27,173 nucleotides of DNA from an uncultured Brevundimonas sp. (GCA_946885435.1 CAMPGL010000009.1:1-27173), one strand, 5' to 3'; numbered from the stretch's first letter, positions 15,479 to 23,856 are shown. Notes: generated by a model from the sequence alone, not told the origin. Made by a program: numbers and translations.

Positions 15479-18139
15479 TTGATCAACAACAGCTATCTTC
15501 TGGGCCTGTTCGGGGGCGGCTACGCGCCGGTCCCGAGCTTTGGCCTGGGCGGCTCGTCCACAGCTTCGAAGACGCCGACAGCCCCCTGGTCAGGGGGTGG
15601 CCCGGCGCCCGAGCCGGACGCCCTGGTCCGCGCCGCCCTGGGCGGACGGGACTTCATCGACCTGCGCGCGCCCCAGCTCGACGCCAAGGGCGCCGCCGAG
15701 GACTATCGCCGCCTGTTCGCCGTGCATCAGGGCCTCACCACACTGAACGCCCTCGTCAACCGGGCCGACACCAAGGGGATCACCTCCGGCGAGGCGGGCC
15801 GGCTGGAGAAAGCCTTCCAGGCCGGTCTGAGCGAGATATCCGAGTTTCTCAGCAGCGACCCCTTCGATTCCATCCGACTGGCCAAGGGCGCGGCCGCCTC
15901 GGAAGCCAAGTCGAAGGTGGGCGTCGCCCGGCCCGACAACGCCTATGTCACCGGCCCGCTGCATTCCGGCGATCCGGACGTGGCGGCCGCGGCCTTCGCC
16001 GGGGACGTGAAGTTCTCCATGACCATCGGCAAGCTGTCGGGCGACGCCTCGGTCGATATCGACCTGTCGGAGATGGGCTCCACGCCGCGCACGCTCAGCA
16101 ACGTCATCCTCCACATCAACGGCAAGCTGGAGGCCGCCGGCGTCCAGACCCGGCTGGCGCGCGAGAAGCTGCCCGCCGAGCCACGCACCCTTGAGGTGGG
16201 GGGCAAGACCGTGACCCTCCCGGCCGGCGCTGACCAGTGGGGGCTGAGGGTGAAGGGAGTCTCGGTCGAGACGGTGTCCTTCGGGGCCCCGGACCGGTCC
16301 GACGGCGTCTTCGTGCTGCAGACCTCCGGCCTCACCGGGGCGACCGAACTGACGAAGTTCAACAGCGATACGGGCGTATCGGGCGCCGGTGCGCCGGCGG
16401 CCGAGCCCCAGATCGGCGATACTCTGTGGGTCGACGGCCGCAGCCTGCAGGCGCCGGTGCAGGGTGTCTCCAAGGTCAAGGCCAGCGCCGCCGGGCCGGA
16501 AGGCTCGCTCTATGTGCTGGCCGAGGCGACCGCCACGGTCGATGGCCAGGCCATCAAGGGCGAGCGCGACGCGGTCCTGATGAAGTACGATTCCGCCGGG
16601 CAGCTGGTCTTCACCCGCACCCTCGGCGCCGCCGACGAGGCCTCGGCCAACGCCATCGCCGTCGCGGACGACGGCAAGGTCGCCATAGCGGGCTCCGTGA
16701 CCGGCGCGCTGGACAAGGGCGCGGCCGGCGCCAACCCGGCCCTGAGCGACAGCTTCGTCACCGTCTTCGACGCCGGCGGGTCCGAACTGTGGACCCAGCG
16801 GCGCGGGGCCAATCTGGAAGACGAGGCCACCGGCGTGGCCTTCGCCGAGGACGGCTCCGTCTATGTCACAGGCCGCGCGCGCTCGGCCATGACCGGCGCC
16901 GGCCAGGTAGGCGGCTGGGACGGCTATGTGCAGGGTTTCACCGCCGCGGGTGACTCTACCTTCGCGCGCCAGTTCGGAACGTCCGGAGAGGACACGGCCT
17001 CGGCCATCGCGGTCAGGGATGGGGCCATCGTCACGGCCGGCGTCGAAAACGGCGAGGCGGTCGTGCGTCGCTTCGAGCTCCAGGCGGTTGGCGGGCCGCT
17101 GCTCACCCAGACACGCAGCCTTGGACAGATATCGGGCTCCATCTCGGGGGTGGCGATCGACGCGGGCCGCGTTCTGCTGACCGGGACGACGCGCAACGCC
17201 GGGCTTGCGGCCGGAACGGTCACCACGGCCCACTCCGGCGGCTCCGACGCCTTCGTGGCGCGCCTCGACGACAGTCTGGTGGCCGATGCGTCGGACCGTC
17301 TGACCTATGTCGGCGGAGCGGGCGCTGACGGCGCGGCGGCCGCGACCGTCTCAGGCGGCAAGGTCTGGATCACCGGCCAGACCGATCTGGCCGGTACGGG
17401 CGACAAGCAGACCGCCAAGGGCTTCGTCAGCCGCATCGACGCCGACAGCGGCGCCGTGGAATGGACCCGCAGCTTCGAAGGGCAGGGGGGCCTGGTCGCC
17501 CCCGTGGCGGTCTCGGTCGCTTCGGGCGGCGCCAGCGTGCTGGACCGGCTCGGCCTGCCCCAGGGCGAGATCGACTTCACGCCGTCCAAGTCGGTCGTGG
17601 ACGCCACCTCGGCGCGGGTCGGCGACCAGTTCTTCGTGGACCTGGGCGGTGGGCGGCTGCGGCCTGTCACGATCGAGGCGCGCGACACCTTCGCCAGCCT
17701 GGCGCGCAAGATCGCGATCGCCTCCAACAACCGTCTCAAGGCCGAGGTGGCGAAGTCGGAGGACCGCGACGTCATCAAGGTGACGCCGCGCGACGACCGG
17801 ACGCCGGTCGAGATCGTGGCGGGCTCTGGCGGCCGGGACGCCCTTGAGGCGCTCGGGCTGACCCAGACCCTGATCCGGCCGATCGACGGTCTGGCGGACG
17901 GCCGCAGCGTCTTCGCGCTGAAATTGCCGGCGGATCTCAACCTTACGGACAAGGCGGGGATCAAGTCGGCGGGGGAGGCGATCCAGGCGGCGCTGAGCCA
18001 GGTGCGCGCGGCCTACAGGGAACTGGCCAACAAGGACCGGCCGGCCTCCGCTCAGATCACGGGCCAGGCGCCGGCCTATATGACGGCCCAGATCGCCAAC
18101 TATCAGGCGGCCCTGTCCCGCCTCACCGGCGGCGGTTGA
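15479..18139 (+). CDS. flaEY: FlaEY-like flagellar protein with central beta-propeller-type repeats
   Basis: An 886-residue protein without signal peptide or membrane segment. In Caulobacter a long protein of this kind, FlaEY, is encoded by the flagellin cluster and annotated as regulatory; I assign this one by context, size and composition, from memory. The layout is a helical N-terminal part (about 45-150) and a flagellin-IN-like module (about 177-225, TPRTLSNVILHINGKLEAAG). SBBP-type propeller repeats follow (about 331-680, with recurring Y-V-x-G and D-A/S-F/Y-V blade motifs). A second IN-like module is at about 715-746 (RDTFASLARKIAIASNN), with LEALGLTQTLI after it, and the C-terminus is helical (IANYQAALSRLTGGG). 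The start is TTG 15479, after GGAGG (15462-15466, 12 nt). Function is unproven. Confidence 0.62.
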   Translation: MINNSYLLGLFGGGYAPVPSFGLGGSSTASKTPTAPWSGGGPAPEPDALVRAALGGRDFIDLRAPQLDAKGAAEDYRRLFAVHQGLTTLNALVNRADTKGITSGEAGRLEKAFQAGLSEISEFLSSDPFDSIRLAKGAAASEAKSKVGVARPDNAYVTGPLHSGDPDVAAAAFAGDVKFSMTIGKLSGDASVDIDLSEMGSTPRTLSNVILHINGKLEAAGVQTRLAREKLPAEPRTLEVGGKTVTLPAGADQWGLRVKGVSVETVSFGAPDRSDGVFVLQTSGLTGATELTKFNSDTGVSGAGAPAAEPQIGDTLWVDGRSLQAPVQGVSKVKASAAGPEGSLYVLAEATATVDGQAIKGERDAVLMKYDSAGQLVFTRTLGAADEASANAIAVADDGKVAIAGSVTGALDKGAAGANPALSDSFVTVFDAGGSELWTQRRGANLEDEATGVAFAEDGSVYVTGRARSAMTGAGQVGGWDGYVQGFTAAGDSTFARQFGTSGEDTASAIAVRDGAIVTAGVENGEAVVRRFELQAVGGPLLTQTRSLGQISGSISGVAIDAGRVLLTGTTRNAGLAAGTVTTAHSGGSDAFVARLDDSLVADASDRLTYVGGAGADGAAAATVSGGKVWITGQTDLAGTGDKQTAKGFVSRIDADSGAVEWTRSFEGQGGLVAPVAVSVASGGASVLDRLGLPQGEIDFTPSKSVVDATSARVGDQFFVDLGGGRLRPVTIEARDTFASLARKIAIASNNRLKAEVAKSEDRDVIKVTPRDDRTPVEIVAGSGGRDALEALGLTQTLIRPIDGLADGRSVFALKLPADLNLTDKAGIKSAGEAIQAALSQVRAAYRELANKDRPASAQITGQAPAYMTAQIANYQAALSRLTGGG

Positions 18140-18193
18140 CGCGGGCGGCCCCGACGGCCTTATTGCCGCCTCCCAACCGGTGCGGAATGCGGC

Positions 18194-18844
18194 ATGGCTT
18201 CGGACAATCGACTGGTGCTTATCCTCGGCGGCGCGGCCGCCGTTCTGGCCGCGGTGGTGGTCGCCCTGCTGCTGACTGGACGCGAGGAGGCGCCGCCTGA
18301 AGCGCCGCCGGCGTCCAAGGGCGGCCTTCAGCTCGACGTCACCGACGCCCAGCCCGTGGGTCCCGACCAGTCGCTGCGTTGCTTCGTGGACGGGCGCTTC
18401 GTCGGGATGGCTACCCTGTCGGAATGCGCCCAGCGCAACGGCGTGGCGTCCCAGGCGCTGGACGTCGGCCTCGATCCTTCCGGCCAGCTGACCGCCGTGC
18501 CGTTCGCGCCGCCGCCGGAGCTGCCCGCGCTGGTGGAGGACGAGCCGGAGGCCGCGCCGGTGGTCCAGCCTGCGCCGACGCCCACGCCCGTGGCCGGCCC
18601 GACCCAGCGCTGCCTGCGACATGCCGGCGGCGAATGGCGCGAGGTGGGCGAACTGACCCTGAACGCCTGCGTCCAGCAGCTCTACGCCGGCCGCTGCGAG
18701 CAGCTGGGCGGCGCCTCCTACGGGCGCTGGGGCGGCACGACGCTGCGCCTGGTGCCCGGCCGGGTCGAACAGTCCTCGGACAACAACAACTTCCGCACCC
18801 TGGTCCAGCAGGGCCGGGACTGCTCCCTCGGCGAGGTCCGTTGA
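18194..18844 (+). CDS. Membrane-anchored Cys-containing protein of unknown function
   Basis: A 216-residue protein with one N-terminal membrane helix (residues 7-27, likely N-in, bulk periplasmic), a Pro/Ala/Glu-rich linker (105-135), and two cysteine modules. Module 1 is Cys63-x14-Cys78 in LRCFVDGRFVGMATLSECA. Module 2 is Cys140-x18-Cys159 in QRCLRHAGGEWREVG and LTLNACVQQL, with Cys168 and Cys210 added. Six cysteines outside the helix suggest periplasmic disulfides. Module 2 resembles the next gene's product. It lies 54 nt after the FlaEY-like gene and overlaps the next gene by one base (TGATG), so the two are probably made together. I do not recognise a named family. Confidence 0.75.
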   Translation: MASDNRLVLILGGAAAVLAAVVVALLLTGREEAPPEAPPASKGGLQLDVTDAQPVGPDQSLRCFVDGRFVGMATLSECAQRNGVASQALDVGLDPSGQLTAVPFAPPPELPALVEDEPEAAPVVQPAPTPTPVAGPTQRCLRHAGGEWREVGELTLNACVQQLYAGRCEQLGGASYGRWGGTTLRLVPGRVEQSSDNNNFRTLVQQGRDCSLGEVR

Positions 18845-19275
18845 TGCGTCTGACTTTCCTGCTTCTGGCCGCCGGCGCGGTCGCCCTGTCGGCCTGCGCG
18901 GAGCGCGTGCAGATCCCGGACGGGCCGCGCGGCACCTGCTGGCATGTGGCGGAGTTGGATGACGGGACGATCCGCTTCAATCCCCTGCCGGACCCGCAGC
19001 CGAACATGGAGAACTGCGCCGCGCGTCTGGAGGAGATGCGCGTCCGCTTCCTGCGCATGGGCGGCACGCGCCGCGAGGTTGTCGGCGCCTATGGCGACCA
19101 GTTCATGTTCGTCAACGGATCGGGCGTGGCGCTGTCGAGATCGCTGGACGGGGGGCGGTTCACGGCCCTACGTCGCACCAACGACGGACGGCTGGCGATT
19201 CCCGGCGCCTTCGAGCTTCCGCCAGGCACGACCCTTCCGGAACCCGGAGAGACGGGCCAGGAAGCCGGCTCGTAA
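18844..19275 (+). CDS. Putative lipoprotein related to its upstream neighbour
   Basis: A 143-residue protein with a lipoprotein signal (MRLTFLLLAAGAVALSAC, lipobox LSAC, lipidated Cys18). A small domain follows: Cys32 (GTCWHVAEL), Cys58 (NMENCAARLEE), then RMGGTRREVVGAYGDQFMFV, and a Pro-rich tail. The pattern Cys ... Cys-x2-L ... GG ... Y/W-G ... L/F-V-x-G also occurs in module 2 of the preceding protein, pointing to a duplicated domain. ATG 18844 overlaps the upstream stop by one base. No function is recognised. ssb follows but has its own promoter. Confidence 0.78.
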   Translation: MRLTFLLLAAGAVALSACAERVQIPDGPRGTCWHVAELDDGTIRFNPLPDPQPNMENCAARLEEMRVRFLRMGGTRREVVGAYGDQFMFVNGSGVALSRSLDGGRFTALRRTNDGRLAIPGAFELPPGTTLPEPGETGQEAGS

Positions 19276-19282
19276 GGGTTGA

Positions 19283-19312
19283 TTGACCGGGCGACCGGCC
19301 AGAACATAAATA
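19283..19312 (+). promoter_or_regulatory. Sigma-70-type promoter of ssb
   Basis: TTGACC (19283-19288) and TAAATA (19307-19312) are 18 bp apart, about 50 nt upstream of the ssb start. The -10 element lies in an unusually A/T-rich patch and is embedded in the LexA box. Confidence 0.6.
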
Positions 19313-19316
19313 GAAC
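19302..19316. promoter_or_regulatory. LexA (SOS) operator upstream of ssb
   Basis: GAAC-ATAAATA-GAAC is the exact direct repeat GAAC-N7-GAAC (GTTC-N7-GTTC on the other strand) recognised by alphaproteobacterial LexA. It covers the -10 element of the ssb promoter, so LexA binding would block RNA polymerase and DNA damage would raise SSB levels. Confidence 0.85.
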
Positions 19317-19364
19317 ATCGCTACGCGCCGAACGCGTGGAGCCGAGACAAGAAGGAGTGCCGCA

Positions 19365-19835
19365 ATGGCCGGCAGCGTGAACAAGGTGATCCTGGTGGGC
19401 AATCTCGGGCGTGACCCGGAGATCCGCACCCTCAATTCCGGTGACCGGGTGGCCAACCTGAACGTCGCCACCTCCGAAACCTGGCGCGACAAGTCCTCGG
19501 GCGAGCGCAAGGAGAAGACCGAGTGGCACCGGGTCGTGATCTTCAACGAGAACCTCGTGAAGGTCGCCGAAAACTACCTGAAGAAGGGCTCCAAGGTTTA
19601 CATCGAGGGCCAGCTCGCGACCCGCAAATACGAGCAGAACGGCGTCGAGAAATACTCGACCGAGATCGTGCTGCAGCGCTTCCGCGGTGAACTGACCATG
19701 CTCGACGGCCGCGGCGAGGGCGGCGGCGCCTCCTCGGGCGGCGACGACTACGGCGACTTCGGCGGCGGGGGCGGACCGGCCCGCATGTCCGGTCCGAAGC
19801 AGGACTTCCCGCTCGACGACGACATCCCGTTCTAG
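19365..19835 (+). CDS. ssb: Single-stranded DNA-binding protein
   Basis: Coats single-stranded DNA in replication, recombination and repair and recruits partner enzymes; cytoplasmic tetramer. The 156-residue protein has the OB-fold (about 1-112: [56 protein letters not shown]). A Gly-rich disordered linker and the acidic partner-binding tip LDDDIPF follow. AAGGAG (19352-19357) is 7 nt from ATG 19365. It stands alone between the Cys-protein pair and the kinase and carries an SOS operator. Confidence 0.97.
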   Translation: MAGSVNKVILVGNLGRDPEIRTLNSGDRVANLNVATSETWRDKSSGERKEKTEWHRVVIFNENLVKVAENYLKKGSKVYIEGQLATRKYEQNGVEKYSTEIVLQRFRGELTMLDGRGEGGGASSGGDDYGDFGGGGGPARMSGPKQDFPLDDDIPF

Positions 19836-19878
19836 GCCGGATTTGCGTTAGCAAACAGCAGTCACCGGGCCTTAACGT

Positions 19879-19903
19879 CCCGCCGGATACAGTCTCCGGC
19901 GGG
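19879..19903 (+). promoter_or_regulatory. Leader hairpin overlapping the kinase ribosome-binding site
   Basis: CCCGCCGG (19879-19886) and CCGGCGGG (19896-19903) form a perfect 8-bp stem with a 9-nt loop. The 3' strand takes up the first G residues of the Shine-Dalgarno GGGGAG (19901-19906), 7 nt before ATG 19914. It could end ssb transcription or limit kinase translation. Confidence 0.45.
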
Positions 19904-19913
19904 GAGACGCGGA

Positions 19914-21656
19914 ATGACTCAACGCAGCGGCTACGCCATCGTCGGCGATGTGCGGGCCAAGGAGCTGAAAACCAGGCTCGCGCTGGGGGTGTTCCTCGGC
20001 GGTGTGGCCTATCTGCTCGTCCCGGGGCCATGGCCGATCGTCTGGTTCATCGCCATGTGCCTGGCGCAGGTGATCGACTGGTGGGTCTTCAAGCCCGTCC
20101 GCAAGAACCCCGACCAGGAGCCGAGCCGGGGCCGCAAGTGGGCCTGCATCGGCGTCGCGGCGCTGAACACCACCGTCTATTCGGCGATCTCGGCCTACAC
20201 CTGGACCTACGGCGGCGGCGTGGGCCAGCAGTTCGCCTATACGGCCATCGCCGGCGGCCTGCTGCACGTGTCGCTGCACATGTACCATGTGCGGCCGATC
20301 CTGATCGCGGGCGCCCTTCCGCATGCGCTATACTTCCTGGGCCTGCCGCTGGTGACCCTGGTGGTGAAGGGCTACGCCTTCACCTCGGCTGTCGTGGTCG
20401 CCCTGGCCAGCATCCTGTATCTCGCGCACCTGATCGTGGCGGTCCGGCAGTCGTCGTCGACCAACAAGGCGCTTCGAGACGCCAATGACGCGGCCGAGGA
20501 GGCCAGGGTGCGCGCCGAGAGGGCGAGCGCGGCCAAGTCCGATTTTCTGGCCACCATCAGCCACGAAATCCGCACGCCCATGAACGCGGTGATCTCGGCG
20601 GGCCACCTTCTGCGCCGGACGCCGCTGACACGAGACCAGCGCGAGCCGGTCGACATGCTGCTGAACGCCGGCGACGTGCTGATGGGCCTGCTGAACGATG
20701 TGCTCGACGTCGCCAAGATCGAGGCGGGCAAGATGGAGCTCGAACTCGCCGACTTCGACCTCGAGGACCGCCTGACGGGCCTGGCCCGCCTCTGGGGCGC
20801 CAAGGCCGAGGACAAGGGCGTCGAGATGCGCCTGCACATCACGCCCGGCACGCCCGCACGGATCCGAACGGACGCGCTGCGTTTCCAGCAGGTGCTGTCG
20901 AACCTGCTGTCCAACGCGGTCAAATTCACCGATCACGGCGAGATCACCCTGTCGGCCGGCCGCGACGGTGACCGACTATGGTTCGAGGTCCGCGACACCG
21001 GCTGCGGCGTGCCCGACGAAATGGCCGAGCGGCTGTTCGGCCATTTCGAACAGGCGGATGCGGGCACGACCCGTCGTTACGGCGGCACCGGCCTGGGGCT
21101 GGCCATCAGCCGCAAGCTGGCCGAGTTGATGGGCGGCGACCTGCGCCTCGTTCCGCATGAGGGCAAGGGATCCGTCTTCCGCTTCGAGACGCCCTACCGC
21201 CCGGCGGCCCAGGGAGCGTCGCCGGCCCATGCCGAGCCTGTCTTCGCCGCCGCCCAGTCCGGCTCACGCCGCGTGCTGGTGGCCGAGGATCACGAGGTCA
21301 ATCGACGGATCCTGGCCCTGATGCTGGAACCCGCCGGCTATGAGCTGACCTTCGCGGTGGACGGGGCGCTGGCGGTCGAGGCCGCCGATGTTCAGCCGTT
21401 CGACGCCATCCTCATGGACATGCAGATGCCCGTCATGGACGGCCTGCAGGCGGTGACCCGCATTCGCGCCGGACAGGGCCCGAACGCGGCGACCCCGGTC
21501 ATCGCCCTCACCGCCAATGCGCTGGACCACCATCGGGCGGCCTGGGCCCAGATCGGCGTCACCGCCTTCCTGACCAAACCGATCCATCCCGAGAGCCTGT
21601 TTGCGGCCCTGGGCCAGGCGGTCGCCGAACCGCGGGCGGCGGCCCAGGCCGCCTGA
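19914..21656 (+). CDS. Hybrid sensor histidine kinase with C-terminal receiver domain
   Basis: A 580-residue inner-membrane two-component kinase. The N-terminal 175 residues hold about six hydrophobic segments with very short loops and no recognisable periplasmic sensor domain, suggesting sensing in or near the membrane. A coiled linker follows (183-208), then HisKA with His217 in FLATISHEIRTPMNAV. The HATPase boxes are NLLSNAVKFTD, DTGCGVPDE, LFGHFEQADAG and GGTGLGLAIS. The receiver domain (about 457-570) has Asp502 in ILMDMQMPVMDG and the conserved Lys in FLTKPIHPE. Phosphotransfer would go His217 to Asp502, then to an unseen Hpt protein. No response regulator is nearby, so the pathway is unknown. 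Confidence 0.92.
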   Translation: MTQRSGYAIVGDVRAKELKTRLALGVFLGGVAYLLVPGPWPIVWFIAMCLAQVIDWWVFKPVRKNPDQEPSRGRKWACIGVAALNTTVYSAISAYTWTYGGGVGQQFAYTAIAGGLLHVSLHMYHVRPILIAGALPHALYFLGLPLVTLVVKGYAFTSAVVVALASILYLAHLIVAVRQSSSTNKALRDANDAAEEARVRAERASAAKSDFLATISHEIRTPMNAVISAGHLLRRTPLTRDQREPVDMLLNAGDVLMGLLNDVLDVAKIEAGKMELELADFDLEDRLTGLARLWGAKAEDKGVEMRLHITPGTPARIRTDALRFQQVLSNLLSNAVKFTDHGEITLSAGRDGDRLWFEVRDTGCGVPDEMAERLFGHFEQADAGTTRRYGGTGLGLAISRKLAELMGGDLRLVPHEGKGSVFRFETPYRPAAQGASPAHAEPVFAAAQSGSRRVLVAEDHEVNRRILALMLEPAGYELTFAVDGALAVEAADVQPFDAILMDMQMPVMDGLQAVTRIRAGQGPNAATPVIALTANALDHHRAAWAQIGVTAFLTKPIHPESLFAALGQAVAEPRAAAQAA

Positions 21657-21715
21657 CGGGCTTTTCCCCGACCCCGCCTTCAGGCTAAATCGACTGAGGA
21701 CGACGAGGTGACTTC

Positions 21716-21985
21716 ATGCGCAGACCCCTTCTCATCGCCGCCGGCCTGGCCGCCGCTGGACTTGGCCTTTCGGCCTGCGACATGAGCGCCCCGGAGCGCG
21801 AGGACGACATCGCCCCGCCGCCGCCGATCGAGGAGCCCGTGGTCGAGGAGGTCGAGCCCGAGCCGACCGAAGAGGCCACCACCCCGACGACGCCGCCGCC
21901 CCCGGCCACCGACACGGGCGACATGGGCGAGGCGCGGCCGAGCGAGGAAAGCGTCCAGCCCGACAGCGAGACCGTCTTCTACTGA
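21716..21985 (+). CDS. Small Pro/Glu-rich lipoprotein
   Basis: An 89-residue protein with a lipoprotein signal peptide (lipobox LSAC, lipidated Cys21), then a tail made almost entirely of Pro, Glu, Thr and Asp (PPPPIEEPVVEEVEPEPTEE), ending DSETVFY. No folded domain is apparent, so it is likely an acidic, extended periplasmic or outer-membrane tether. GAGGTG at 21705-21710 supports ATG 21716. It precedes tamA by under 100 nt and might be co-transcribed with it. Function is unknown. Confidence 0.75.
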   Translation: MRRPLLIAAGLAAAGLGLSACDMSAPEREDDIAPPPPIEEPVVEEVEPEPTEEATTPTTPPPPATDTGDMGEARPSEESVQPDSETVFY

Positions 21986-22068
21986 CCCGGGGTTCAAGCC
22001 AGCCGCCGGGAACCGCAGGCGTCCGTCCGGGTTCCGTGTCCAAGCGTCGCTGTTCGGGAAGGGGCCGC

Positions 22069-23856
22069 GTGTCGTTTCGCCCTGCCGTCATTAGCGTCCT
22101 GGCCCTCGCGGCGGCCATGGGCGCCACCGTCGCCTTGGCTGAGCCGCGCGCCCAGGTCGCCGGCGAGCTCGAAGAGGACCTCCGCGAACGCATCGTGGAA
22201 GCCATCGGCGAGGTCGAAGACCCGCCCTCGAACCGCTTCCAGGCCCGCCGCCGCGCCCGCGCCGCCGCCGAGGACGCCATGGCCGTGCTCCGGTCCGAGG
22301 GCTACTATGGCGCGACCATCGAGGACGACATCGAAGGCGAAGCGCCGCCCGTCCCGGTGATCCGCATCACGCCGGGACCGCGTTTCCTCGTCAGCGACCC
22401 GGACCTGGTCTGGACCGACCCGCCGCCCGAGCCGGAGGTGGCCGTCGAGGCGCTGCAGGCCCTCGAGATCGAGGAAGGGGACCCCGGCCGGGCCGCCGAT
22501 GTCATCGCCGCCGAGGGCCGCGTCATCGCCCGACTGTCGGAGCTGGGATATCCGGACGCCGTCGCGGGCGACCGACGCGTCATCGTCGACCACGCCGCCT
22601 CCACCCTGCAGCCTACCTATCGCATCCTCGCCGGCGAACCAGTCCGCCTGAACGGCGTGCTGCTGAACACCCAGGGCCGGACCAATCCGCGCTGGGTCGA
22701 ACGCCTCGCGCCCTGGACGCCGGGCGACCGCTATCGGCCCGACAGCGTGGCGGAGCTGGAGCGCCGCCTGCTCGAGACGGGCGTCTACGACAGCGTGTCC
22801 ATCGCCCTGGCGCCGGCCGAGCAGGAGACCGCCGAGGGCCTGAGGCCCGTGGTCGTGGCGCTCAGCGACCAGCCGAGTCGCGTGCTGGAGGCCGGCGTCG
22901 GCTATTCGACCTCCGAAGGCGTCGGCGTCGATGCGGTCTGGACCTGGCGGAACCGGTTCGGCCGGGCCGACACCCTGCGCTACGAGGGCAGGCTCGCGGA
23001 GATCGACAGCCGCCTGGCCGTATCGCTCAGCCTGCCGCACTGGCGCCGCGCCGGCCGCACCCTGACGCTCGAGGCCTATGCGGTCGACGAGGACACCCGC
23101 GCCTACGACCGGCGCGCCCTGGGCGCCAGCTTCGCCCTGCAGCAGCGCATCGCGCCGACTTCCTATTTCTCGTACGGCGCGGCCATCGAAGGCGGCCAGT
23201 ACGACGAGCTGGACCCGCGCTTCCTGGTGGACCCGCCCGTGCCGCTGGAGCGCAATCTGGCGATCCTGACCCTGCAGGGCGGCGCCAACCTCGACTACTC
23301 CAACGATCCTCTCGACCCGACCCAGGGCTGGCGGGTGACGGTCGACGTCCAGCCCACGGCCGTGACCGGCGACGACAGCCTCGCCTTCCTGCGCGCCGTC
23401 GGCCAGGTGACGACCTATGTGCCCCTGGATGACGAGGGCAAGTCCGTGATCGCCGGACGCGTGCGCCTGGGCTCGATCCTGGGCGGCGACGACCGGGTCC
23501 CCAGCGACCGGCGCTTCTATTCCGGCGGCGGCGGCTCGGTGCGCGGCTTCGAATACCAGGGGGTGGGCCCCCGCTTCCCGAACGGCACCCCGGTCGGCGG
23601 CTCGTCGCTGTTCGAGACCAGCCTCGAATATCGCCGGCGCCTGGGCGGGAACTTCGGCATGGCGCTCTTTGTCGACGCCGGCTCGATCGGCGGCGAGCCC
23701 GCGCCGGACTTCTCCGACATCCGCTACGCCATCGGCGGCGGCGTCCGGTACCACCTGCCTTTCGGGCCGATCCGGGCCGACATCGCCCTGCCGCTGAACC
23801 CGCGTGACGGCGACGCGGACTTCCAGATCTACGTCAGCATTGGGCAGGCGTTTTGA
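22069..23856 (+). CDS. tamA: Translocation and assembly module protein TamA (Omp85 family)
   Basis: Outer-membrane partner of TamB; helps insert some outer-membrane proteins and move lipids between membranes. The protein (595 residues from GTG 22069) has a signal peptide (SFRPAVISVLALAAAMGATV, cleaved after ALA) and POTRA-like domains to about residue 270, fewer than BamA. The Omp85 barrel has the VRGF loop motif in GGGGSVRGFEYQGVGP and a terminal Phe (SIGQAF). Start choice: GTG 22069 is preceded by GAAGG (22058-22062). GTG 22036, in frame, adds an Arg-rich extension and has no Shine-Dalgarno. tamB follows with a 4-nt overlap, which settles TamA against a second BamA. Confidence 0.93.
   Translation: MSFRPAVISVLALAAAMGATVALAEPRAQVAGELEEDLRERIVEAIGEVEDPPSNRFQARRRARAAAEDAMAVLRSEGYYGATIEDDIEGEAPPVPVIRITPGPRFLVSDPDLVWTDPPPEPEVAVEALQALEIEEGDPGRAADVIAAEGRVIARLSELGYPDAVAGDRRVIVDHAASTLQPTYRILAGEPVRLNGVLLNTQGRTNPRWVERLAPWTPGDRYRPDSVAELERRLLETGVYDSVSIALAPAEQETAEGLRPVVVALSDQPSRVLEAGVGYSTSEGVGVDAVWTWRNRFGRADTLRYEGRLAEIDSRLAVSLSLPHWRRAGRTLTLEAYAVDEDTRAYDRRALGASFALQQRIAPTSYFSYGAAIEGGQYDELDPRFLVDPPVPLERNLAILTLQGGANLDYSNDPLDPTQGWRVTVDVQPTAVTGDDSLAFLRAVGQVTTYVPLDDEGKSVIAGRVRLGSILGGDDRVPSDRRFYSGGGGSVRGFEYQGVGPRFPNGTPVGGSSLFETSLEYRRRLGGNFGMALFVDAGSIGGEPAPDFSDIRYAIGGGVRYHLPFGPIRADIALPLNPRDGDADFQIYVSIGQAF

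Noticed and set aside
18144..18170. Possible terminator or sigma-54 site between the FlaEY-like gene and the Cys protein
   Set aside because: The GGCGGC/GCCGCC pairing has a 15-nt loop and no T-tract. The GG-N10-GC match lacks the conserved T and TTGC context. Both are expected by chance at this GC content.
21986..22035. tRNA-like GGTTCAAGCC and GGAACC/GGTTCC pairing before tamA
   Set aside because: No acceptor stem, anticodon arm or cloverleaf can be built around it. The short pairing is compatible with a weak hairpin only.
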